NCBI RefSeq assembly: GCF_040645615.1
Contig: NZ_JBEYYO010000013.1
Span: 1 to 64,000 of the forward strand
Direction: 5' to 3'
Length of the DNA: 64,000 nt
Source of the DNA: Glycomyces sp040645615
Lineage (GTDB): Bacteria; Actinomycetota; Actinomycetes; Mycobacteriales; Micromonosporaceae
The position numbers were made by a program, and so were the translations under genes. Below are positions 26,099-34,841 of this stretch, piece after piece; positions within the stretch are counted from its first letter, which is position 1, and every line of letters begins with the position of its first letter. Under the pieces are notes generated by a model, which saw only the letters and a list, made by a program, of their open reading frames with translations, did not search any database and had not been told where the DNA came from.

Positions 26099-27139
26099 TC
26101 AGATCTCGAGGGCGGTGTGGGCCCAGCGGATGAGCATGTCGAAGATCGGGCGGCGTCGTTGGAGTACTGCGGCGTCGGTGGCGGTGTCGTAGTCGGCGCT
26201 GGCGATTGGTTTGCCTGCGGCGAGGCGGGTGAGCATCGTTGGGGCGAGCCAACAGTACTTGGCGGCTCCGGTGGCGGCGAGGGCTTTTCGTGTTGTCGCG
26301 GGTTGGGTGTATCCGGCTTCGGCGAGTCCGGTGATGTAGGCGTCGGTGGTGAGCGCTTCGGTTTCGGCGAGGTGTTCGATCGGTTGGAGGCCGTCGAAGA
26401 AGGTGTCTGCGATCAGGTTGGCGACGTCTTCTCCGATTGCGCCGGTGCCGGTGAATGACCAGTCGAGGAGGATCGGTTGGTTGTCGCGTTGTAGGAGGTT
26501 CATTGGCCAGACGTCGAGGTGGCAGATGGTTTGCGGTAGGTGCTCGGCGATGTCGAACAGGTCGTTTCGTCGTTCCCAGATCAGGCGTAGGCCTGTGCGG
26601 GTTGCGGTGGGCCAGTGGGCGGCTGCGGTGGGGTGGTCCCATGGGATGTCGGTGAGGTCGCGTCGGCCTGCGTATTGGCGTAGGAAGTGGTGGGAGAGCC
26701 AGGGTGGTTCGGGGTTGTGGTGGTGTAGTGCTTGGGCTATGCCGAGTCGGTGGGTGAAGTCGGTGAGCATGGGGGTGGTCCAGTGTCGGCCGTGGATGCC
26801 GTTGACGGCTTCGAGCCAGAGTTCGCGGCTGCCGTCGGGGCGTTCGCCGGAGGCGAGGAGTGCGGGTGCCCCGATTCCGGCTTCGCGGCCGTAGGAGGCG
26901 GCGAAGCCGCTGGTGTAGGCGAGGTGTTCGCGTTGCCAGTAGTTCCAGTGGTGGGGGTGGTTGGAGGTTTTCCAGTGTGTGTGGCCGTTGCCTTTGGGGG
27001 TGAGGTGTTTGAGGACGGCGGCGCCGCCTGGTCCGGTGACCTGCCAGATGCCGCCGGTGGTTTGGTTGCCGGTGTTGTGGGTGAGTTGGGTGGCGGTGTG
27101 GGGGGTGCCTATGGGGGAGTGGAGTGGGTTGGAGAGCAT
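26099..27139 (-). CDS. Aminoglycoside phosphotransferase-family kinase
   Basis: 346-residue APH/choline-kinase-fold protein. The catalytic loop is ICHLDVWPMNLL and the metal loop is ILLDWSFTG; the N-lobe has a Gly-rich strand (GGIWQVTGPGG) and a Lys in AAVLKHL. The substrate is not predictable; many family members act on small metabolites rather than antibiotics. Its codons use more A and T at third positions (CAA, CCA, CGA, GCA) than neighbours, hinting at different ancestry. The ATG is 6 nt from a CAAAAT hexamer. It is 9 bp upstream of arfB on the same strand. Confidence 0.85.
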   Translation of the reverse strand: MLSNPLHSPIGTPHTATQLTHNTGNQTTGGIWQVTGPGGAAVLKHLTPKGNGHTHWKTSNHPHHWNYWQREHLAYTSGFAASYGREAGIGAPALLASGERPDGSRELWLEAVNGIHGRHWTTPMLTDFTHRLGIAQALHHHNPEPPWLSHHFLRQYAGRRDLTDIPWDHPTAAAHWPTATRTGLRLIWERRNDLFDIAEHLPQTICHLDVWPMNLLQRDNQPILLDWSFTGTGAIGEDVANLIADTFFDGLQPIEHLAETEALTTDAYITGLAEAGYTQPATTRKALAATGAAKYCWLAPTMLTRLAAGKPIASADYDTATDAAVLQRRRPIFDMLIRWAHTALEI

Positions 27140-28276
27140 CGGCTGATTTTGTCATTTGGTGCGTTGGCGGCTTGCCACTCCCGTGCATTTGCGGTGAGAA
27201 CTGGTCAGCGATGAGGAGGTGGGTGGGTGGGCGGGGTTGGTTGGTGGGTTTGGGCTGGTGGTTGGGGTGCGCGGCTGTGGGGTGTGGGCTTTTGTGGTTG
27301 CTTTGCGGCTTCGGTGGGTTGACGTGAAATGTGAATGGTTTGTCACCTTGTGGGTGTTGTCGTCCCGGTTGATGGGGAGGATAATTGATTTACGCACAAG
27401 GGTTGGGAATCCGTACAGGAGTTGCGTAGGTGTAAGCAGACTACGACAAGCCTCTGGCCGACCGGCTTACCTTACGGTTCCGAGCACACCGCCCCCATTT
27501 GTGGGACCGGTGTCTCGCCCCTGGTGCTATCGGGTCCCGCAGCGAACCGACCCCCTTGGGGTCTTTGGGTGGGAGACGGATCGGTCGGGATCACCCTGAC
27601 CGGACCGCGAGTGCTCTGAACGAGGCACGTCATGTCCGAGGGATGCAACGCCGACCATAGCGGGAGTCCGGACATCATCAGGCAGCGTTGGTGAACGCAG
27701 CGGCAGGACCGTTCAACAGTGGGCGGCGACCGCTGGCACACCGACATGCCGTTTCCTTGACCGACTTCCACCTTGTGTCGAGGTGGCCGAGACCGGAATG
27801 GAGCTTGCGGGCCGAGAAGGCGGAGCCTGCCAAGACAATCGAACACGGCAGGGGCAACAGGCCCCGGCGAGCCTTGGAGCGCGAGACGGCGAAAGAAGGT
27901 GACGAGGCAATGGGCGAGTGGAATCCGATGATGGCAGCCGCGAGCATGCCCCCAGTAGGGAGTGCCTGCTCGCGAGTCGATGACCTCCGCCGCGGCGTTC
28001 GCCGCCAATTCCAGCTCGATGCCCACCGCCCTCGACTCGCCGCTCGCGGCCACCCGGCCCCAGCGGCCCGTACCGCACGGCACGACCCCAGCCGAGCGCC
28101 GCGGAAGTCCCTCAGCCACGATCCTCTGTCGCTGATTGCTTGCGCCCCAACGAACACCCACCCGACACGACGCGACGCACCCCGTGGAAAAGCCGCCTCA
28201 CCGTCGCTGACAGGTTGTACCGCTGGAAAAACAGGCCTAGCCTCGGCGTCACAGGCCTCAGCAAGACTCGCCCGCC
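27140..28276. other. 1.1-kb gene-free island with a G-quadruplex motif and many hairpins
   Basis: The left part (27200-27330) is extremely G/T-rich on the + strand. From about 27410 to 27980 there is a dense series of stem-loops: 27503-27538 (GGGACC/GGTCCC), 27549-27563 (GACCCC/GGGGTC, then TTT), 27583-27601, 27632-27675 (ATGTCCG/CGGACAT), 27646-27651 pairing 27685-27690 (CAACGC/GCGTTG), 27768-27786 (CCACCT/AGGTGG), 27851-27865 (GGGGC/GCCCC), 27939-27974 (CGCGAGCA/TGCTCGCG). Open frames on either strand show no domain or start signal. It may encode a structured RNA or be a decayed element; this is not established. Confidence 0.5.
27221..27236 (+). promoter_or_regulatory. Perfect short-loop G-quadruplex motif
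   Basis: GGGTGGGTGGGCGGGG: four G runs with single-base loops, the arrangement that folds most stably. It is followed by further GGG runs to about 27290. It lies about 80-100 bp upstream of the kinase start at 27139, on the template strand for that gene. Confidence 0.7.
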
Positions 28277-30772
28277 CTAGTCGGAGAAGTCCTCCACCGC
28301 CATGACAACGGTGCCGGTCTCGTCCGAGGCATCCAGATCGACCTTGAAGACCATCGCCCAGTCCTTGTCACCGGCCGGATCGTCGATCGTTTGCCGGACC
28401 GTCCAAGTGCGGCCCTCCTTGGCGATGTCGATATATTCGCCGCCACGCGCCGCGCCAGCGGTCCCGATGTCGTCGTGCGCCGCGAAATACGTCTCCAAGG
28501 CCGTGTCCCACCGGGAAGCGGGCCACCCAGAGTCCAAGGCCGCCAAGCCCTCGGGCCGATCGGCGGCGGCGAGTTCGACGTGGCGGAAGGCGGCGTTGCG
28601 CACCGCGATGGTGAACGCCCGCTCGTTGTCGCTGAACGCCCGCGCCGGCCTTCCGGTGTCGATCTCCTCCTCGGCTTCGGCAGGATTGGTCAACTGCTCC
28701 CACTCGTTGATCAGCGAGGAGTCGGTCTGGCGGATCGTCTCACCCAACCACGCGGTCAAGTCGTCGAGTTCTTCGCCGCCAGTGTCCTCCGGGAGGGTCT
28801 GGATGAGCGCCTTGTAGGCACTGGAGAGGTACCGCAGCAAAAGCCCTTCAGCGCGCGGCAGACCGTAGAGCCCGATGTATTCGCCGAAGCTCAGGCGCCC
28901 TTCCCAGATCTCCCGCAGGATCGACTTGGGTTCAAGCTCGTAGTCGGCCGCCCACGGGTGACTGGTCTTGTACGCCCCGAACGCCTCTTCCAACAACTCC
29001 GCCAAAGGTTTGGGGTAGTCGACCTCGGCGTCTTCGAGCTGGTTCATCCGGTCGTAGTAGTCCAGGCCGTCGGCTTTCATCGCCTCGATCGCCGCGCCCT
29101 TGGCCTTCGAGCGCTGCGCGGCCAGAATCTGACCCGGGCCCTCAAGGGTCGACTCGACGATGGAGACCACGTCCATCGCATACGTCTCCGACTCGACATC
29201 CAGCAGCTCCAGCGCCGCCAAAGCGAACGGCGCCAGCGGCTGGTTGAGCGCGAAGTGATCGGGCAGGTCGACGGTGAGCGACACCCGGCCCGCCTCGATC
29301 CGGATGATCCCCGCATCCCGAAGCGTCCGGGCGATGGTCAGAGCGGTGCGCGCCATCTTCAACTGCGTCGCCCGGTCCGCATGCGAATCCTCGATCAAGG
29401 TCCTGACGTGCCCGAACGTGTCACCGCCGCGGCCGAGCAGGTTGATGAGCATCGCGTGCGTCATCCGCATCCGCGACTGCAACGCCTCCGGAGCGCCCTC
29501 GGCCAGGCCCGCGAACGTCTCCTCCGACCAGCCGACGAACCCCTCCGGCGGTTTCTTCTTCGCCATCTTCTTGCGCTTCTTCGGATCCAACCCGAACTTC
29601 GCCATCGCCTTCTCGTTCTCGATGACATGCTCGGGCGCCTGGCAGACCACGAACCCCTCCGTGTCGAACCCGGCCCGCCCCGCCCGCCCGGCGATCTGGT
29701 GGAACTCCCTGGCCCGCAGCCTGCGCGTGCGCCGCCCGTCGTACTTCGTCAACCCCGTGAACACCACCGTGCGGATCGGCACGTTGATCCCCACCCCGAG
29801 CGTGTCGGTCCCGCAGATGATCTTCAGCAACCCCTGCTGCGCCAGCCGCTCCACCAGACGCCGGTACTTCGGGAGCATCCCCGCATGATGCACCCCGATC
29901 CCCGACCGGACCAGCCGCGCCAGCGTCTGCCCGAACTTCGTAGTGAACCGGAACCCGCCCAACGCGGCACCGATCGCCGCCTTCGCCTCCTTGTCCACCA
30001 GATGCAGACTCGCCAGCGCCTGTGCGGTCTCCAGGGCCGCGGCCTGGGTGAAGTGGACGATGTAGGCCGGAGCCCGGTCTGCTTTGACGAGGTTTTCGAC
30101 GGTCTCGTGCAGGGGGGTCTTGCGGTACTCGTAATGGAGGGGGACGGGGCGTTCGGCGCCTGCGACGAGTGCGGTTTCTCTGCCGGTGCGGCGGGTGAGG
30201 TCTTCTTCGAAGAAGGTGGTGTCGCCGAGGGTGGCGGACATGAGGGTGAATTGGGCGCGGTGGAGTTCGAGGAGGGGGACTTGCCAGGCCCAGCCGCGGT
30301 CGGGTTCGGCGTAGAAGTGGAATTCGTCGGCGACGACGGAGTCGCAGTCGAGGCCTGCGCCTTCGCGGAGGGCGAGGTTGGCGAGGATTTCGGCGGTGCA
30401 GCAGATGAGTGGGGCGTCGGGGTTGACGGCGGCGTCGCCGGTGAGCATGCCGACGTTCTCGTGACCGAACTGTTCGCACAGTTCGAAGAATTTTTCGGAG
30501 ACGAGGGCTTTGATGGGGGCGGTGTAGAAGGAGGTGCGTTGGTTGGCGAGGGCGTTGAAGTGCGCGGCGGCACCGATGAGCGACTTGCCCGACCCGGTGG
30601 GGGTGGCGACGATGACGTTCTGGCCGGTGCAGATGGCCAGCAGTGCCTCTTCTTGGTGTTCGTAGAGGTCGATGCCGGTCGCTTCGGCCCACGAGGTGAA
30701 GGCCTCGTAGACGTCGTCGGGTTCGGGTGTGTTCGTGTCGGGCAGATAGTCGATGAGGCTCACGAGCGTCAA
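28277..30772 (-). CDS. Second Ski2-like DEAD/DEAH-box helicase (DUF3516 type)
   Basis: 831-residue superfamily 2 helicase. Walker A is ATPTGSGKS (about 56-64), motif II is ADEFHFY (DEFH, about 149-152), motif III is LMSATLGD, and motif VI is QIAGRAGRAG. The C-terminal half matches the DUF3516 extension of actinobacterial helicases. It is a paralogue of HelY but lacks its Cys-rich tail; the role is probably in RNA metabolism. The frame opens at TTG 30772; GTG 30763 is an equally likely start. The 803-codon frame on the opposite strand is an antisense shadow. Confidence 0.93.
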   Translation of the reverse strand: MTLVSLIDYLPDTNTPEPDDVYEAFTSWAEATGIDLYEHQEEALLAICTGQNVIVATPTGSGKSLIGAAAHFNALANQRTSFYTAPIKALVSEKFFELCEQFGHENVGMLTGDAAVNPDAPLICCTAEILANLALREGAGLDCDSVVADEFHFYAEPDRGWAWQVPLLELHRAQFTLMSATLGDTTFFEEDLTRRTGRETALVAGAERPVPLHYEYRKTPLHETVENLVKADRAPAYIVHFTQAAALETAQALASLHLVDKEAKAAIGAALGGFRFTTKFGQTLARLVRSGIGVHHAGMLPKYRRLVERLAQQGLLKIICGTDTLGVGINVPIRTVVFTGLTKYDGRRTRRLRAREFHQIAGRAGRAGFDTEGFVVCQAPEHVIENEKAMAKFGLDPKKRKKMAKKKPPEGFVGWSEETFAGLAEGAPEALQSRMRMTHAMLINLLGRGGDTFGHVRTLIEDSHADRATQLKMARTALTIARTLRDAGIIRIEAGRVSLTVDLPDHFALNQPLAPFALAALELLDVESETYAMDVVSIVESTLEGPGQILAAQRSKAKGAAIEAMKADGLDYYDRMNQLEDAEVDYPKPLAELLEEAFGAYKTSHPWAADYELEPKSILREIWEGRLSFGEYIGLYGLPRAEGLLLRYLSSAYKALIQTLPEDTGGEELDDLTAWLGETIRQTDSSLINEWEQLTNPAEAEEEIDTGRPARAFSDNERAFTIAVRNAAFRHVELAAADRPEGLAALDSGWPASRWDTALETYFAAHDDIGTAGAARGGEYIDIAKEGRTWTVRQTIDDPAGDKDWAMVFKVDLDASDETGTVVMAVEDFSD

Positions 30773-30811
30773 TGGTGCCCGTACCGGTCGAGGCCGGGGT
30801 AGGCGGGCCCG

Positions 30812-31612
30812 TCAAATGTCGTAGGTGACCAGGACGGGGGCGTGGTCGGACCAGCGGGCGTCGTGGGCCTCGGCGCGGTCGACCCAGGCTTTGGTGGCCT
30901 TGGCGGCGAGGGCGGTGGTGGCGACGTGCAGGTCGATGCGCCATCCGGCGTCGTTGTCGAAGGCCCGGCCCCGGTAGGACCACCACGAGTAGGGGCCGGG
31001 GACGTCGGGGTTGAGGGAGCGGACGACGTCGACGAACGTGCCGGTGCCGTAGAGGTCGGTCAGCCAGGCCCGCTCATTGGGGAGGAATCCGGCGGTCTTC
31101 TTGTTGGCTTTCCAGTTCTTCAAATCGGCTTCGGCGTGGGCGATGTTCCAGTCGCCGCACACGAGCAGTTCCCGGCCACCGGCGGCGGCGCGTTCGGCGG
31201 CTTCGGTGAGGTATTGGGCGAAGACGGTCATGAACCGTTCCTTCTCGACCTGCCGGGGCGTGTCGGTCTCCCCCGAAGGCAGGTAGAGGCTGGCGACGGT
31301 CAGGCCGGGCAGGTCGACTTCGGCGTAGCGGCCGGCGGTGTCGAACTCGGCGACGCCGAACCCGATCCGGGACGCCTGGGGTTCGTCCTTGGTGAGGACG
31401 GCCACGCCCGCGCGGCCTTTCGCGGCCGTGGAGGGGGCGACGAGCCAGTTCCAGCCGCCGGCCTCGCGGGCCTCGGCGGGGATCTGGGTCTCGTCGGCGC
31501 GGACCTCTTGGAGCAGCACCACGTCAGCGGGGACGGTGGCGAGCCAGTCCACGATGCCCTTCTTGGCGGCGGCGCGGATTCCGTTGACGTTGGCGGTGGC
31601 GATGGTGCGCAT
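30812..31612 (-). CDS. xthA: Exonuclease III-type AP endonuclease, copy 1
   Basis: 266-residue endonuclease/exonuclease/phosphatase-fold protein of the exonuclease III family, which cuts DNA at abasic sites in base excision repair. Motifs seen: TANVNGIRAA, VVLLQEVRA (metal Glu), LPSGE, CGDWNIAH (Asp/Asn), RIDLHVAT and SDHAPVL (catalytic Asp-His). ATG 31612 has TAGGGT 6 nt upstream. A second family member lies 2.4 kb away on the opposite strand. Confidence 0.93.
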   Translation of the reverse strand: MRTIATANVNGIRAAAKKGIVDWLATVPADVVLLQEVRADETQIPAEAREAGGWNWLVAPSTAAKGRAGVAVLTKDEPQASRIGFGVAEFDTAGRYAEVDLPGLTVASLYLPSGETDTPRQVEKERFMTVFAQYLTEAAERAAAGGRELLVCGDWNIAHAEADLKNWKANKKTAGFLPNERAWLTDLYGTGTFVDVVRSLNPDVPGPYSWWSYRGRAFDNDAGWRIDLHVATTALAAKATKAWVDRAEAHDARWSDHAPVLVTYDI

Positions 31613-31725
31613 CGGCCCACCCTAACGCGCCGCCCCGACACCGGAGCGGATCGGCGCACTCGCCGGTCACTTCCGGTCGCGGGAGCCGACCGGTGCGTGC
31701 GCGAGGACCCCATAGACTACCGACC

Positions 31726-33981
31726 ATGACTTTGACGGCTGCCCGCACGCGTGGGGTCTGGCACAAGCGGTGGCGCGCTCTCGCGGCCGCGCTCGCAGGC
31801 GCTCTCGCGGCCCTTGCGTTCCCGCACGCGGCCGGGGCGGTCGAGGAGCCTGAGGCCGCCGGTGTCGTCATCGTCGGCATCCCGGGCCTGGCCTGGTCCG
31901 ACATCGACCCCGACACCACCCCGCATTTGTGGGACCTGGCCGACACCGGCGCTTCTGCGGCGATGAGTGTCCGCTCGATCGGGTCGTGGACGTGCCCCGA
32001 AGCGGCCTGGGTGAGCTTGGGCGCGGGCGAGCGGGCCGGCGGCGCGGCACCGCGCGACGCCCAATGCGAAGCCCAGTCGGCCCTGCCGGCCCCCACCGAA
32101 TCCGGTGGCCGGTGGCGGGTGGACGCGTGGGAGGAGCTCATCGAAGCGAACTCCGCCTACAACTACGGCGCCCGCCTCGGGTCCCTGGCCGACGCGGTGG
32201 CCGAGATGGCCGCCGACCGTGAAACGGCGGCCGCTGAAGGCGACGAGGACACGCCTGCGCCCGAACCGGGTTCGTGCGTCGCCGCAATCGGCAACGGCGC
32301 CGCTTTGGCCGCGGCCGACACCGAAGGGCGCATCACCTACTGGGCGCCGGGACTGGACAGCCTCGCCGAGGCGATGGCCGCATGCGACGTCGTGATCGTC
32401 GACCCCGGCGTCATCATCGGCGACACCGCGAACAATGCCCCCGACGCGACCACCGACTATGACCAGCCAGGCCAAGACGACACCGACGTCGGCACCGACG
32501 AATCCGCCAGCGAGAGCCCCGGCGAGATCATCCCCGAAGCAGACCCCGTCCGCCTCGCCGCCGCGAAGCAGGCCGACGCCGCGGTCGCGGAGGCGACCGC
32601 GGCGCTCCCGGCGGATTGGCGGCTCATCGTCGCGGGCATCGCCGACGGGTCAGCGCCCTCCTCGCTGCACCCGATCATCTACGCCGGGACCGGCATCGAA
32701 CCCGGTGACCTGACCTCGGCGGCGACCGGCCGCGACGGGTACGTGCAACTGACCGACCTGACCGCGACCGCGCTGGCCGTCGTCGGCGCCGACATTCCCG
32801 CCACCGTCGCCGGCGCCCCCGTCAAAGTCCTGCCCGACCCCGATCACAACGCCGAAGCCGCGATCGCGGCGGGTATCGACGAGACCGCCGCGGCGACCGC
32901 CGTCGCCGACGTCGGCTGGCGCTTCTACGCCGGCCTGTCCGCCATCGGCTGCATCGGCGTCGGCGCCGCCGTGTGGCTCGTCACCGGCCCCGACCGGTGG
33001 CGGGGCACCGCCCGCACCGTGTGCGTGGCCGTCGCCGCGATCCCCGTCGCCGGCGTCGCCGCAGGCATCCCGCCGTGGTGGCGATCCGACCAGCCGGGCC
33101 TGGCGTTCTGGGCGATCATCGCCGCAGGCGTCGCCCTCCTGACCATCGCCGTGTCCCTGCCGCAGACCCGAAAAGGCGCCCGCCCGGCCCTCATCATCGC
33201 CGCGGTCGCGGCCGCGCTCATCGCCGTCGACCAAGTCTCCGGCGCCACCTGGCCCCTACACACCCCCATGGGCTACACCGCCCAAGCCGGCGCCCGCTAC
33301 ACCGGCCTGGGCAACTACGCGTTCAGCGTGTTCGCCGCCGCGATCATCCTCCTGGTCGCATTGCTGCCCTGGAAGGGCCGCGCCCGCATCTGGGGCCCGA
33401 TCCTCCTCGGCGGGGCCGCCGTCGTCATCGTCGGCGCCCCCACCCTCGGCCGCGACATGGGCGGCACCCTCACCCTCGTGGCCGCCATCATCCTCACCTG
33501 CCTGAAACTGTGGGGCAGGCGCCTGTCCATCGGCGCCCTCGCCCTCGCCGGAGGCATCGCCTTCGCCGTGTTCGCCATCGGCGGCCTCCTGGACTACCTG
33601 CGCCCCGACGAAGACCAAACCCACCTCGGCCGGTTCGTCGGCTCCGTCCTCGACGGCACCGCCACCGAAATCCTCACCCGCAAAGCCACCGCCTCGATCG
33701 GCACCATCGGCAACAGCCTCACCTGGATCTCCCTCGCCGCCCTCATCGGCGCCATCATCATCTGGCGCAAGAGGGCCCCCATCCGCTCGACGAACATCGC
33801 CGCCGCCACGGTCGGCCTGGTCGCCGTCGCCCTCATCGGCGCCCTGGTCAACGACTCCGGCATCTCCGTCCCCGGATTCACCATCGCCATCGGCTTCGGC
33901 CTCCTCGCCGTCGCCGTCGGCCCCCGCCCCACCGAAGCGGCGCTGGCGCCCGAACCCGAAAAAGCCCATACCGGACACTGA
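31726..33981 (+). CDS. Large membrane protein with an extracytoplasmic domain
   Basis: 751-residue protein. A signal-like segment (LAAALAGALAALAFPHAAGA) is followed by an extracytoplasmic region of about 360 residues, then about nine to ten membrane helices. The extracytoplasmic part opens with VVIVGIPGLAWSDIDPDTTPHLW and has DVVIVDPG, reminiscent of the alkaline-phosphatase/phosphodiesterase fold, but metal ligands are not all evident. The membrane half includes MGYTAQAGARYTGLGNYAF. Similar proteins occur in other actinobacteria without a known function. ATG 31726 has TAGACT 7 nt upstream. Confidence 0.8.
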   Translation: MTLTAARTRGVWHKRWRALAAALAGALAALAFPHAAGAVEEPEAAGVVIVGIPGLAWSDIDPDTTPHLWDLADTGASAAMSVRSIGSWTCPEAAWVSLGAGERAGGAAPRDAQCEAQSALPAPTESGGRWRVDAWEELIEANSAYNYGARLGSLADAVAEMAADRETAAAEGDEDTPAPEPGSCVAAIGNGAALAAADTEGRITYWAPGLDSLAEAMAACDVVIVDPGVIIGDTANNAPDATTDYDQPGQDDTDVGTDESASESPGEIIPEADPVRLAAAKQADAAVAEATAALPADWRLIVAGIADGSAPSSLHPIIYAGTGIEPGDLTSAATGRDGYVQLTDLTATALAVVGADIPATVAGAPVKVLPDPDHNAEAAIAAGIDETAAATAVADVGWRFYAGLSAIGCIGVGAAVWLVTGPDRWRGTARTVCVAVAAIPVAGVAAGIPPWWRSDQPGLAFWAIIAAGVALLTIAVSLPQTRKGARPALIIAAVAAALIAVDQVSGATWPLHTPMGYTAQAGARYTGLGNYAFSVFAAAIILLVALLPWKGRARIWGPILLGGAAVVIVGAPTLGRDMGGTLTLVAAIILTCLKLWGRRLSIGALALAGGIAFAVFAIGGLLDYLRPDEDQTHLGRFVGSVLDGTATEILTRKATASIGTIGNSLTWISLAALIGAIIIWRKRAPIRSTNIAAATVGLVAVALIGALVNDSGISVPGFTIAIGFGLLAVAVGPRPTEAALAPEPEKAHTGH

Positions 33982-34017
33982 CACCCCGGGACCGACCGGC
34001 CACCGACCGGAGGCGGG

Positions 34018-34023
34018 TATCGT
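34018..34023 (+). promoter_or_regulatory. -10 box for the second exonuclease III gene
   Basis: TATCGT, 7 nt before ATG 34031. A GGAGG at 34009-34013 would instead serve GTG 34022, so both starts are possible. Confidence 0.45.
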
Positions 34024-34030
34024 GGCCCCC

Positions 34031-34810
34031 ATGCGCGTGGCCACGTGGAACATCAACTCGCTCAAAGCACGACTCGACCGGCTCCTGGCCTGGCTCGAGA
34101 CCGCCGCACCCGACGTGGTCTGCCTCCAAGAACTCAAATGCGCCACCGCCGACGTCCCCACCCAGGCCCTGGCCGATGCCGGATACGAGACCGCCGCCTG
34201 GGGCGAGGGCCGCTGGAACGGCGTCGCGATCCTCTCGCGCATCGGCCTGACCGACATCCAAAAAGGCTTCACCGGCCAACCCGAATTCGCCGGCACGATC
34301 GAACCGCGCGCCATCACCGCCACCTGCGGACCGGTCCGCGTCCAATCCCTGTACATCCCCAACGGCCGCGACATCGCCGACCCCCACTTCACGTACAAAC
34401 TCGCGTTCCTCAAAACCCTCGCGGCCGACCTGACCGGCGACGCGACCGGCGAGCGGCCCTTCGCGGCCCTGGGCGACTACAACGTCTGCCCCACCGACGA
34501 CGACATCTGGGACATCGAAGCGTGGACGGCGACCACCCACATCACCGGTGACGAACGCGACGCTTTGACCGCGGTCAAAGCCGCCGGGCTCGCCGACGTC
34601 CACCCCCGCGCCCTCAAATACGACCAGCCGTTCACGTTCTGGGACTACCGCAACCTCGACTTCCCCAAGAACCGCGGCCTGCGCATCGACCTGGCCCTGG
34701 CCAACCCCGCCTTCAACAACGCCGTCACCGACGCCTACGTCGACCGCAACGAACGCAAAGGCAAAGGCGCCTCCGACCACGCACCACTCGTGATCGACCT
34801 CGACCTGTAA
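34031..34810 (+). CDS. xth: Exonuclease III-type AP endonuclease, copy 2
   Basis: 259-residue exonuclease III family protein with all catalytic motifs: TWNINSLKARLDRLL, VVCLQELK, WNGVAILSR, LGDYNVCP, RIDLALA and SDHAPLVI. It belongs to the branch closer to E. coli XthA than copy 1. Having two such enzymes is common in actinomycetes and gives overlapping AP-site repair. GTG 34022 is an alternative start (see the ribosome-site note). It precedes the secreted M15-like gene by 31 nt. Confidence 0.93.
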   Translation: MRVATWNINSLKARLDRLLAWLETAAPDVVCLQELKCATADVPTQALADAGYETAAWGEGRWNGVAILSRIGLTDIQKGFTGQPEFAGTIEPRAITATCGPVRVQSLYIPNGRDIADPHFTYKLAFLKTLAADLTGDATGERPFAALGDYNVCPTDDDIWDIEAWTATTHITGDERDALTAVKAAGLADVHPRALKYDQPFTFWDYRNLDFPKNRGLRIDLALANPAFNNAVTDAYVDRNERKGKGASDHAPLVIDLDL

Positions 34811-34841
34811 GCGAACCGTCCGGAAGGCCAGACCTCCACCC

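Noticed and set aside
24309..27188. 959-codon reverse open frame
   Set aside because: Crosses the response regulator, yigZ and arfB in the wrong strand or frame and the kinase gene out of frame; composition is His/Arg/Pro-rich noise.
27421..28000. RNase P RNA, tmRNA or group II intron
   Set aside because: The highly conserved cores (for example the RNase P GAGGAAAGTCC block, the tmRNA 3' end, intron domain V) were not found on either strand.
27472..28161. Reverse 229-codon frame and forward 205-codon frame (27688-28305) in the gene-free island
   Set aside because: No start signal, no domain, and unusual residue content; treated as non-coding, although a decayed gene cannot be excluded.
28391..30802. 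803-codon forward open frame
   Set aside because: Antisense to the second Ski2-like helicase, which has all motifs.
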